Shown piece by piece: positions 1-5,578 of a stretch of 5,578 bases of DNA. Source of the stretch: Acidocella sp. 35-58-6 (GTDB lineage: Bacteria; Pseudomonadota; Alphaproteobacteria; Acetobacterales; Acetobacteraceae); assembly GCA_002281005.1 (NCBI GenBank), contig NCFD01000106.1:2269-7846 (forward strand), in the 5' to 3' direction. The notes beneath the pieces were generated by a model that had not been told where the DNA came from, searched no databases, and was given only the letters and a program-made list of their open reading frames with translations. Position numbers and translations under genes: made by a program. Positions within the stretch are counted from its first letter, which is position 1. Each line of letters opens with the position of its first letter.

Positions 1-1345
1 GCGTGCCGATCAGCATTAAAGGTGTCAACCAAATATTCGGGCTGACATGAAAATACACAATCGCCACCACGAACGGCGGGAACAGCAAATTTGCGGGGAA
101 CGCCGCGAGGAACTGCGCGATTGGCTGAGCGATACGCGTCGCCTTTGGGCGTAGGCCAATCCACACCCCGATCGGCACCCAGACAAGAGCTGCTATTGTC
201 ATCAATACAATAACCCGGATCATGGTATAAACCCCCATCAGCAGGGCCGTACCAAGGTCGCTCCAATGCAAACTTGTTGAGACAAAGCCAATGATTTGCC
301 ACAGGGCGTAGCCGGCCAAAGCCACGATCATGGCAAACCAGATCGCATCGATAATACGCGACGGCTGGCGGTTTTCATCAACCTGCACCGACGAACTGCC
401 GCTCAGGCGCAGCCGGAAAAAAGCCCCCACAACGATCCCGATTTTATCAAATATCGCCTGAAACAACCGTGTCTGGCGGATCAATTTCAGCATCCATGGG
501 TCTGGCGTTGCCGCCGCCGCCGTGGTTTCAAACCGGAATTTGCCCGACCACGCCACCAGAGGGCGAAACACCAGTTGGTCGTACAGCAAAATCACGATCA
601 ACATGGCGAGAATGGCATAGAAAATTGCCAGCAGGTTTTTTTGCGCCAGCGCCAGCGCCACGTAGGAGCCGATGCCTGGCAAGGCAAAACTTGTATTGCC
701 CACCGTTATTGCTTCAGACGCCACCACGAAAAACCAGCCGCCGGACATTGAAAGCATGGTGTTCCACACCAACCCCGGCATCGCGAACGGCACATCAAGC
801 CGCCAGAATTTCTGCCAGGGCGACAGCCGGAAGGCGCGCGAAGCCTCCTGCAAATCATTGGGCAGTGTGGTGAGTGACTGATAGAAGCTAAACGCCATGT
901 TCCAGGCCTGGCTGGTGAAGATGGCGAACACACAGGCCAATTCGGCCCCTACCACACGGCCTGGAAACAGGTTGAGGAAAAACACCACCGTAAATGAGAG
1001 AAACCCCAAAATCGGCACCGATTGCAGAATATCGAGGATCGGGATCAAAATCAGCCCGGCGCGGCGGCTTTTGGCGGCCAAGGTGGCGAAGGTGAAGGTA
1101 AAAACCAGCGAGCAAAACAACGCCGCAAACATCCGGGCGGTGGTACGCAACGCGTAGCCGGGCAGATAAGCCGGGTCGAGGTGAATGGTGGTTGCTTCAC
1201 TGCTCAATAACGGCGTGAACAAGGTGCTCCGCCCCACATCCACCAGCCCGATCAGCAGCCCCATCACCAGCAACATTGCCACGCCATCCCAGCGGTTGGG
1301 CATACGGCGGCCGGACGTGAGTGCTGAAGGGGTAAAATTTACCAT
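1..1345 (-). CDS. Fused two-module ABC transporter permease, NitT/TauT-like anion type (partial, C-terminus missing)
   Basis: This is an inner-membrane permease of an ABC importer. I read 448 codons without a stop from ATG at 1345-1343; the frame is still open at base 1, so the C-terminus is missing. Two permease modules are visible. Module one has hydrophobic segments near residues 21-37, 72-91, 98-126, 133-150 and 236-256. Its ATPase-contact loop is EASRAFRLSPWQKFWRLDVP (167-186), followed by FAMPG and SGGWFFVVASEA (201-212). A polar, Ala-rich linker (about 262-330) leads to module two (about 331 onward), which has segments near 332-352 and 372-397 and the stretch FLAAFPANLLFPP (412-424); its own loop lies beyond the edge. 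As I recall, this layout fits the duplicated anion permease family (COG4986); the substrate (nitrate, sulfonate, bicarbonate or other) cannot be told. The usual Gly of the EAA loop is Arg here. An in-frame GTG at 1375-1373 would add ten residues; I prefer the ATG. Confidence 0.85.
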   Translation of the reverse strand, partial: MVNFTPSALTSGRRMPNRWDGVAMLLVMGLLIGLVDVGRSTLFTPLLSSEATTIHLDPAYLPGYALRTTARMFAALFCSLVFTFTFATLAAKSRRAGLILIPILDILQSVPILGFLSFTVVFFLNLFPGRVVGAELACVFAIFTSQAWNMAFSFYQSLTTLPNDLQEASRAFRLSPWQKFWRLDVPFAMPGLVWNTMLSMSGGWFFVVASEAITVGNTSFALPGIGSYVALALAQKNLLAIFYAILAMLIVILLYDQLVFRPLVAWSGKFRFETTAAAATPDPWMLKLIRQTRLFQAIFDKIGIVVGAFFRLRLSGSSSVQVDENRQPSRIIDAIWFAMIVALAGYALWQIIGFVSTSLHWSDLGTALLMGVYTMIRVIVLMTIAALVWVPIGVWIGLRPKATRIAQPIAQFLAAFPANLLFPPFVVAIVYFHVSPNIWLTPLMLIGT

Positions 1346-1450
1346 GGACCCGCCTGATTGAACGCCTGATTGCACAATGGTTTAACCCTGGCCTTAGCCG
1401 TCAAGCGCGGTCCTGTCACCCCCACCAATCATTGCGGTTTTAAGACAGTT
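1346..1450. other. Intergenic gap between dut and the permease gene
   Basis: This gap separates the dut stop codon from the permease start; both genes are on the minus strand. I see no hairpin followed by a T-run, so no intrinsic terminator for dut is evident and read-through into the permease gene is possible. A TTGACG at 1404-1399 (minus strand) resembles a -35 box, but no good -10 box lies at 16-18 bp from it, so a promoter for the permease gene is only a weak suggestion. An odd palindrome GGTTTAACC lies at 1379-1387. The end nearest the permease carries the tandem repeat listed separately. Confidence 0.5.
1351..1372. repeat. Two-copy 10-bp direct repeat with 12-bp period
   Basis: CGCCTGATTG occurs at 1351-1360 and again at 1363-1372, separated by AA. 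On the minus strand it reads CAATCAGGCG twice, directly upstream of the permease ATG. Each copy contains AGGCG, so the copy nearer the gene (with GGCGGG) may act as its ribosome binding site. If translation began at the upstream GTG (1375-1373), the repeat would encode VQSG twice. It could be a recent local duplication or simple chance. Confidence 0.6.
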
Positions 1451-1900
1451 TCAGCGCCCTGTGCTGCCAAAACCACCGGCGCCGCGTGCAGTTTCATCAA
1501 GGCTCTCAACCTCGACCCATGCCGCCCGCACCACCGGCGCCAGCACCGCCTGGGCAATACGCATACCGCGGGTGACGAGAAAATGCTCCTCGCTGGCGTT
1601 CATCATGATCACCTGAATTTCGCCCCGATAATCCTCATCAATGGTGCCCGGGGTGTTGGGCAGCGTGATGCCATGCTTCAAAGCCAGGCCCGAGCGCGGG
1701 CGGATTTGCAACTCAAAGCCAGGTGGCAGCGCAATGGCGATGCCGGTCGGGATCAGCACGCGGCCCAGCGGCGGAATATTCACCGGCTTGGCCACCGCCG
1801 CCAGCAAATCCATGCCCGCGGCACCTGCGCTTGCGTAGGCGGGCAAATCCAGATCCACGCCATGCGGCAGACGGCGAATACGGACATCAATATTGGTCAT
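1451..1900 (-). CDS. dut: Deoxyuridine 5'-triphosphate nucleotidohydrolase (dUTPase)
   Basis: The enzyme hydrolyses dUTP to dUMP and pyrophosphate in the cytoplasm, which keeps uracil out of DNA and supplies dUMP for thymidylate synthesis. At 149 residues it has the usual length of the homotrimeric family, and all five family motifs are present: [10 protein letters not shown] (25-34), PRSGLA (68-73), [11 protein letters not shown] (85-95) with the catalytic Asp of the IDxDY segment at 88, RIAQ (114-117), and the C-terminal lid [10 protein letters not shown] (139-148). The ATG overlaps the coaBC stop codon as ATGA (1900-1897), and AGAGG lies 4 bases upstream of the start, so translation is probably coupled to coaBC. 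It is the last gene of the ubiE-coaBC-dut block. The stop is TGA at 1453-1451. Nothing looks truncated or unusual. Confidence 0.97.
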   Translation of the reverse strand: MTNIDVRIRRLPHGVDLDLPAYASAGAAGMDLLAAVAKPVNIPPLGRVLIPTGIAIALPPGFELQIRPRSGLALKHGITLPNTPGTIDEDYRGEIQVIMMNASEEHFLVTRGMRIAQAVLAPVVRAAWVEVESLDETARGAGGFGSTGR

Positions 1901-3093
1901 GCAACCTCTTGGGCGATAAGGGCGGCGAGTTTAACAGCGACGTCATGCTTGCCCATAATCGGCCAGATTTCCTCGCCTGCGTCGTTGATCAAGGTGACTT
2001 CATTGGAATCCCCGCCCATGATGCCGGTGCCGCCGACATTATTGGCGATGATCCAGTCACAGCCCTTGCGTTCGCGCTTGGCGGCGGCGTGGGTGTAGAG
2101 GTTCTCGGTCTCGGCGGCGAAGCCCACCACCAGCCGGGGCCGGCGCGGACCGGGCGTTGAAATGATGCGCAGAATATCCGGGTTTTCCGTGAGATTCAGT
2201 GCGGGCGGCGCTTCGCCAGTTTTTTTAATTTTGTGCGCGGCCAGGGTTTCCACCCGCCAATCCGCCACGGCGGCAGCACACACCGCCACATCGGCGGGCA
2301 AGGCTTCCTGCACCGCTGCCAGCATCTCCAGCGCAGTTTCCACATGCACCACACTCACGCCCAGCGGGTCAGGGATGCTTACCGGCCCGCTCACCAGCGT
2401 CACCCGCGCGCCGAGTGCTGCCAGTGCCGCCGCAATGGCGTGGCCCTGCTTGCCGGACGAGCGATTGCCCAAATAACGCACCGGGTCGATCGGCTCATGC
2501 GTCGGCCCGCTAGTGACCAACACATGTTTGCCGGCCAGCGGCCCGCCTGCCCCCAGTGTCCGGGCGATGGCGGCCAGAATCACAGGCGGCTCCGCCAGCC
2601 GCCCAGGGCCAAATTCACCGCAGGCCATCGGCCCTTCATCAGGCGGCACGATCAGCACGCCGCGTTTGGTCAACGTGGCCAAATTCGCCTGAGTGGCGGC
2701 GTGTTCCCACATCCGCACATTCATCGCGGGCGCCACCAGCACCCGTTTGTCAGTTGCCAGCAGCAACGTGCTGGCCAGATCATCCGCCAGCCCCGCCGCC
2801 ATTTTGGCCAGAATATCAGCACTGGCGGGCACCACCACCACTAAATCCGCCGCGCGGGAGAGCTCGATATGCCCCATCTCGCTCTCATCGGTGAGCGAAA
2901 ATAAATCGGTATAAACCTTCGCGCCCGAGAGCGCCTGCAATGAGAGCGGCGTGACAAACTGCGCCCCGGCCTTGGTCAGCACACAGGTCACACCACAACC
3001 AGCTTTGGTCAGCAGCCGGATCAGCTCCAGCGCCTTGTAGGCGGCAATGCCGCCCGTAATGATGAGCAGAACCCGTTTGCCCGCCAGACTCAC
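1897..3093 (-). CDS. coaBC: Bifunctional phosphopantothenoylcysteine decarboxylase / phosphopantothenate-cysteine ligase
   Basis: This cytoplasmic protein makes 4'-phosphopantetheine for coenzyme A. The C-terminal CoaB domain joins cysteine to 4'-phosphopantothenate using CTP; the N-terminal FMN-dependent CoaC domain decarboxylates the product. The CoaC domain (about 1-180) shows GGIAAYK (14-20), His75 in GHIEL, PAMN with Asn125, and Cys158 in [13 protein letters not shown]. The CoaB domain (about 188-398) shows [17 protein letters not shown] (194-210), SSGKQG (212-217), AAAVADW (273-279) and KIKK (288-291). The start is GTG, not ATG, and forms a GTGA overlap with the ubiE stop (3093-3090). 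With it, His75, Asn125, Cys158 and Asn210 fall on the numbers I recall for the E. coli enzyme, which supports the start. AGGG lies 9 bases upstream. The length of 398 is normal for the fused form. Confidence 0.97.
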   Translation of the reverse strand: MSLAGKRVLLIITGGIAAYKALELIRLLTKAGCGVTCVLTKAGAQFVTPLSLQALSGAKVYTDLFSLTDESEMGHIELSRAADLVVVVPASADILAKMAAGLADDLASTLLLATDKRVLVAPAMNVRMWEHAATQANLATLTKRGVLIVPPDEGPMACGEFGPGRLAEPPVILAAIARTLGAGGPLAGKHVLVTSGPTHEPIDPVRYLGNRSSGKQGHAIAAALAALGARVTLVSGPVSIPDPLGVSVVHVETALEMLAAVQEALPADVAVCAAAVADWRVETLAAHKIKKTGEAPPALNLTENPDILRIISTPGPRRPRLVVGFAAETENLYTHAAAKRERKGCDWIIANNVGGTGIMGGDSNEVTLINDAGEEIWPIMGKHDVAVKLAALIAQEVA

Positions 3094-3854
3094 AGCCGCC
3101 AGCCCTGATGAATGGCGGCAATACCGCCGGAGAGATTGCGCACGCTCACGCGCTCCAGCCCCGCTGTCTCCATCATCGCCTTCAGCGTCTCCTGGTCTGG
3201 AAACATCCTGATGCTTTCAGCCAAATATTGATAGCTGGCGGAATCCTTCGCGACCATTTTACCGATCGCAGGCATCGCTTTGAACGACCAGGCATCATAA
3301 ATTTTCTCGAACGCCGAGATCTGCAATTTGGAAAATTCCAGGCATAAAAATTTACCGCCCGGCTTCAGCACCCGCCGCGCCTCTGCCAGTACTTTGTCCT
3401 TGTTAGTGCAGTTACGCAGGCCGAACGCCATCGAAACACGGTCCACCGAACGGTCCGGCAGTGCCAGCGCCTCGGCATCGGTCACGACAAACGATAGATT
3501 GCCAATAAACCCGCCGGTGGTGGCGCGGTCACGCCCAACGCTTAGCATGGCGGCATTGATGTCCGATAAAATGACGGGTCCACCGCCCTTCTTCAGCCAC
3601 CCAAAACTGATGTCACCGGTGCCGCCGGCGAGGTCCAGCAAGGTGCGGTTCGGACGCGGGTCCAGCGCCTGGATAAAATCATGCTTCCACAGCCTGTGTA
3701 CGCCCAGCGACATCAGATCGTTCATGATGTCGTACTTGCCGGCCACCGAATCGAACACCTCGCGCACCAGCTTGCGCTTATCATCGCGCTTGACGGTCTG
3801 GAAGCCAAAATCCACGGAGTCAGGGGCCGAACCTGGGGGGCTATTATCGTTCAT
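3090..3854 (-). CDS. ubiE: Ubiquinone/menaquinone biosynthesis C-methyltransferase UbiE
   Basis: This SAM-dependent enzyme C-methylates the quinone ring: the 2-polyprenyl-6-methoxy-benzoquinol step in ubiquinone synthesis and, where menaquinone is made, demethylmenaquinol. The 254-residue length fits. Family features are FGFQTV (16-21), the signature YDIMNDLMSLGVHRLWK (41-57), SAM motif I LLDLAGGTGDIS (72-83), the acidic turn SDIN (97-100), DAEALALPD (126-134), FGLRN (144-148), VLKPGGKFLCLEFSK (162-176) and C-terminal [12 protein letters not shown]. It is the first gene of the operon and overlaps coaBC by 4 bases. In many Alphaproteobacteria ubiB follows ubiE; here it does not. The start ATG (3854-3852) has no convincing Shine-Dalgarno sequence and sits 27 bp from mutM. 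A TATAGT at 3866-3861 is placed so that transcription could begin at or next to the ATG, so a leaderless message is possible. Which quinone the host uses cannot be told from here. Confidence 0.95.
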   Translation of the reverse strand: MNDNSPPGSAPDSVDFGFQTVKRDDKRKLVREVFDSVAGKYDIMNDLMSLGVHRLWKHDFIQALDPRPNRTLLDLAGGTGDISFGWLKKGGGPVILSDINAAMLSVGRDRATTGGFIGNLSFVVTDAEALALPDRSVDRVSMAFGLRNCTNKDKVLAEARRVLKPGGKFLCLEFSKLQISAFEKIYDAWSFKAMPAIGKMVAKDSASYQYLAESIRMFPDQETLKAMMETAGLERVSVRNLSGGIAAIHQGWRL

Positions 3855-3881
3855 GAACTGACTATAGCCTGACTTCTGAAA
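3855..3881. promoter_or_regulatory. Divergent ubiE / mutM intergenic control region
   Basis: Only 27 bp separate the two divergent start codons, so both promoters must overlap each other or the coding ends. The palindromic hexamer CTATAG (3862-3867) gives a -10-like TATAGT towards ubiE (3866-3861) and TATAGC towards mutM (3863-3868). No good -35 box is seen at the right distance on either side. A second -10-like TATTAT for mutM lies at 3842-3847, inside ubiE. Two copies of CTGACT (3858-3863 and 3869-3874) are 11 bp apart, about one helical turn. The perfect palindrome GTTCATGAAC (3849-3858) covers the ubiE start. Neither gene has a clear Shine-Dalgarno sequence. Promoter function is inferred, not shown. 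Confidence 0.45.
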
Positions 3882-4709
3882 ATGCCGGAACTCCCCGAAG
3901 TCGAAACAGTCATGCGTGGCCTAGATGCCCGCCTCACCGGCCGTACCATTGCCCTGGCACGCCTGCACCGGCCCGATTTGCGCTGGCCGATTCCGCCTGA
4001 ATTTGCGGCCACCCTCACTGGTGCCAAGGTGCTGGGGTTCCGTAGGCGTGGCAAGTACATGTTCATGCGCCTCTCCGGCGGCGTCTCAGCCCTGATTCAC
4101 CTTGGCATGTCAGGCCGGATGCTGATCGACGCGCCGTTGACCCTGCACGAGCACCTTACCATCGAGACCAATGACGGCGGGCGGATTGGCTTTGTTGACC
4201 CGCGGCGGTTTGGCGCGCTTGATTTGATCGCGACCGATGCCGAGGACTCCCACCGGCTGGTGGCCGGATTAGGGCCGGAACCGCTCGGCAACGAATTTAA
4301 CGGGCCGATGCTGCTGGAGGCGCTGGCCGGTCGCGTCAGCCCGATCAAAGTGGCCCTTCTGGACCAGACCTTGGTGGCGGGCATCGGCAATATTTACGCC
4401 AGCGAGGCGTTATTCCGCGCTGGGATCAGTCCGAAACGGCAAGCTGGGAACCTCGGGACCAAGCGTGTGGACCGGCTGGTGCCCGCCATTAAAGCCACAC
4501 TCACCGAGGCCATCGCTGCCGGTGGCTCGTCCTTGCGCGACTATGTGCAGCCCAGCGGCGAGCTTGGCTACTTCCAACATGCCTGGAAGGTTTACGGCCG
4601 CGAGGGGGTGGCTTGCGAGCATTGCCCTGGCCCGCCCGCCTGCTCGGGCATTCGCAAAATTGTGCAAACCGGCCGCGCCTCGTTCTATTGCCCCAAGACC
4701 CAGGGCTAA
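3882..4709 (+). CDS. mutM: Formamidopyrimidine-DNA glycosylase (Fpg/MutM)
   Basis: This bifunctional DNA glycosylase and AP lyase removes oxidised purines such as 8-oxoguanine and formamidopyrimidines. The start is fixed by MPELPEVE: the Met is removed and Pro2 becomes the nucleophile, with Glu3 beside it. Other family features are the conserved Lys58 in RRGKYM, HLGMSGR (73-79), [10 protein letters not shown] in the N-terminal domain, the helix-two-turn-helix stretch with [14 protein letters not shown], and [28 protein letters not shown]. The total of 275 residues is normal. The C-terminal zinc finger is unusual: cysteines lie at 245, 248, 254 and 270, and the chain ends CPKTQG, so the position of the usual fourth cysteine is Thr273. 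The finger Arg (265, in TGRASFYC) is kept. No Shine-Dalgarno sequence is visible, so the message may be nearly leaderless. It diverges from ubiE and is probably cotranscribed with the hydratase gene 33 bp downstream. Confidence 0.95.
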   Translation: MPELPEVETVMRGLDARLTGRTIALARLHRPDLRWPIPPEFAATLTGAKVLGFRRRGKYMFMRLSGGVSALIHLGMSGRMLIDAPLTLHEHLTIETNDGGRIGFVDPRRFGALDLIATDAEDSHRLVAGLGPEPLGNEFNGPMLLEALAGRVSPIKVALLDQTLVAGIGNIYASEALFRAGISPKRQAGNLGTKRVDRLVPAIKATLTEAIAAGGSSLRDYVQPSGELGYFQHAWKVYGREGVACEHCPGPPACSGIRKIVQTGRASFYCPKTQG

Positions 4710-4742
4710 TTACGGTGCGGCCCAACAACTGGAGCGAAAACA

Positions 4743-5516
4743 ATGTCGTATGAAACAATTTTGGTGGAAACCCATGGCCGCGTTGGGCTGATCAAACTCA
4801 ACCGCCCCGCCGCGCTGAACGCGTTATGCGACCAGTTGATGAGCGAACTGGCCACGCAACTAAAAGCCTTCGATGCTGACCCTGCGATCGGCGCCATCGT
4901 GCTCACCGGTTCGGAAAAAGCCTTCGCCGCCGGGGCCGATATCAAGGAAATGCAGCCGCGCAACTACCCCGGCACCGTGCTGGAAGATTTCATCTCGCCG
5001 TGGGAAGCCGTCACCCACACCCGCAAGCCGGTGATCGCGGCGGTGGCCGGTTTCGCACTCGGCGGCGGCTGCGAACTGGCGATGATGTGCGACATCATGA
5101 TCGCGGCTGACACCGCCAAATTCGGCCAGCCCGAGATCAACCTCGGCGTCATCCCCGGTGCTGGCGGCTCGCAGCGCCTCACCCGCGCGGTGGGCAAGGC
5201 CAAGGCCATGGACATGGTGCTCACCGCCCGCATGATGGACGCCGCCGAAGCCGAACGCGCCAGCCTGGTCAGCCGGGTATTCCCCGCCGCTGAGTTAATT
5301 CCCGAAGCCCTGAAAATGGCCGAAAAAATCGCCAATCTTTCACCGGTAGCCGTGGCGCTGGCGAAAAAGGCGGTGAACACGGCGTTTGAGACAACCTTGG
5401 CGCAGGGCGTTGCGTATGAACGCGCCAGCTTCCTCGGCCTGTTCGGTACTCCAGACCAGAAAGAAGGCATGGCGGCGTTCATAGAGAAGCGCAAGCCAGT
5501 GTTCAGCCAGGGGTAA
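4743..5516 (+). CDS. Enoyl-CoA hydratase (crotonase family)
   Basis: This crotonase-fold enzyme probably adds water across the double bond of 2-trans-enoyl-CoA in fatty-acid or related acyl-CoA breakdown in the cytoplasm. Its 257 residues match single-domain bacterial hydratases. Visible features are [10 protein letters not shown] (19-28), the first oxyanion segment [11 protein letters not shown] (60-70), the second oxyanion segment [14 protein letters not shown] (104-117) and [20 protein letters not shown] (127-146). Glu111 and Glu131, 20 residues apart, correspond to the two catalytic glutamates of the rat mitochondrial enzyme (144 and 164). Both being present favours a true hydratase over an isomerase, but chain-length preference cannot be read. 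GGAG at 4731-4734, 8 bases before the ATG, is a good ribosome binding site. The 33-bp gap after mutM suggests cotranscription. I leave out a symbol because echA, fadB1, paaF and crt are all used for such genes. Confidence 0.93.
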   Translation: MSYETILVETHGRVGLIKLNRPAALNALCDQLMSELATQLKAFDADPAIGAIVLTGSEKAFAAGADIKEMQPRNYPGTVLEDFISPWEAVTHTRKPVIAAVAGFALGGGCELAMMCDIMIAADTAKFGQPEINLGVIPGAGGSQRLTRAVGKAKAMDMVLTARMMDAAEAERASLVSRVFPAAELIPEALKMAEKIANLSPVAVALAKKAVNTAFETTLAQGVAYERASFLGLFGTPDQKEGMAAFIEKRKPVFSQG

Positions 5517-5530
5517 CCCGGCCTCCGCTC

Positions 5531-5561
5531 CGTCATGGCCGGGCTTGACCCGGCCATGACG
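5531..5561. repeat. Perfect palindrome, probable dispersed alphaproteobacterial repeat, possible terminator
   Basis: CGTCATGGCCGGG (5531-5543), loop CTTGA (5544-5548) and CCCGGCCATGACG (5549-5561) form a perfect 13-bp, GC-rich stem. It begins 14 bases after the hydratase stop. The core CCGGGCTTGACCCGG resembles short dispersed palindromes that I recall between genes in many alphaproteobacterial genomes; translated by accident they give peptides such as MAGSSPAMT. No T-run follows on either strand, so it is not a classical intrinsic terminator, though the stem could slow polymerase or protect the 3' end of the mutM-hydratase message. Copy number in this genome cannot be seen from one window. 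Confidence 0.75.
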
Positions 5562-5578
5562 TCTCGGATTCAGCGCAT

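Noticed and set aside
506..522. Run of GCC triplets that looked like a microsatellite
   Set aside because: On the minus strand it encodes a short alanine run in the linker between the two permease modules; it is too short to call a repeat feature.
296..873. Plus-strand frames of 134-151 codons in the left region
   Set aside because: They are antisense to the continuous minus-strand permease frame, which has coherent membrane segments and a family-typical cytoplasmic loop.
1376..1404. Promoter for the permease gene from TTGACG (1404-1399)
   Set aside because: The hexamers at 16-18 bp spacing match a -10 box poorly; I left it as a remark in the intergenic entry.
1370..2098. A 242-codon open frame on the plus strand across dut and the end of coaBC
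   Set aside because: Its sequence is rich in His, Arg, Gln and Ala, as expected for the complement of coding DNA, and it is antisense to two genes with complete catalytic motifs.
3790..3795. TTGACG inside ubiE as a -35 box for mutM
   Set aside because: It is far from the candidate -10 sequences (3842-3847 and 3863-3868), so the spacing does not fit a sigma-70 promoter.
4964..5557. A 197-codon open frame on the minus strand opposite the hydratase gene
   Set aside because: It begins inside the terminal palindrome (MAGSSPAMT), lies fully antisense to a well-supported crotonase gene, and shows no recognisable family. Long antisense frames are common in GC-rich DNA.
1..5578. CRISPR arrays, tRNA or rRNA genes, insertion sequences, phage or defence genes
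   Set aside because: I found no regularly spaced repeats, cloverleaf-like segments, transposase motifs or defence-type domains; nearly all the sequence is explained by housekeeping and transport genes.

Overview
The window looks like ordinary chromosomal DNA of an alphaproteobacterium. It is fairly GC-rich and gene-dense, with translationally coupled genes. It also carries a gene order I recall from many Alphaproteobacteria: mutM and an enoyl-CoA hydratase gene on one side, ubiE, coaBC and dut diverging on the other. The palindrome at the right edge, with the core CCGGGCTTGACCCGG, resembles dispersed repeats common in that class. I cannot name the genus; a Rhodospirillales-like lineage is a guess.

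Layout. Positions 1-1345 (minus strand) hold most of a fused two-module ABC transporter permease of the NitT/TauT-like anion type; its C-terminus runs off the left edge. A 105-bp gap with a short tandem repeat follows. Positions 1451-3854 (minus strand) hold a compact operon transcribed ubiE -> coaBC -> dut, with 4-base overlaps at both junctions (GTGA and ATGA). ubiE starts only 27 bp from the divergent mutM (3882-4709, plus strand). mutM is followed after 33 bp by a crotonase-family enoyl-CoA hydratase gene (4743-5516). A perfect 13-bp stem, 5-base loop palindrome (5531-5561) lies just past that gene. There is no gene-free stretch above 300 bases.

How the genes relate. The minus-strand operon combines a quinone-ring C-methyltransferase (UbiE), the two-step synthesis of 4'-phosphopantetheine towards coenzyme A (CoaBC), and dUTP removal (Dut). 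The plus-strand pair combines excision of oxidised purines (MutM) with an acyl-CoA hydratase. Dut and MutM both keep DNA free of abnormal bases, but this is conserved housekeeping clustering rather than one pathway. The permease is probably a separate transport operon whose partners lie beyond the left edge.

I see no clearly new biological system. The points most worth a second look are: an altered C-terminal zinc finger in MutM, the absence of ubiB between ubiE and coaBC, the extremely short divergent control region with 11-bp-spaced repeats, and the terminal palindrome.
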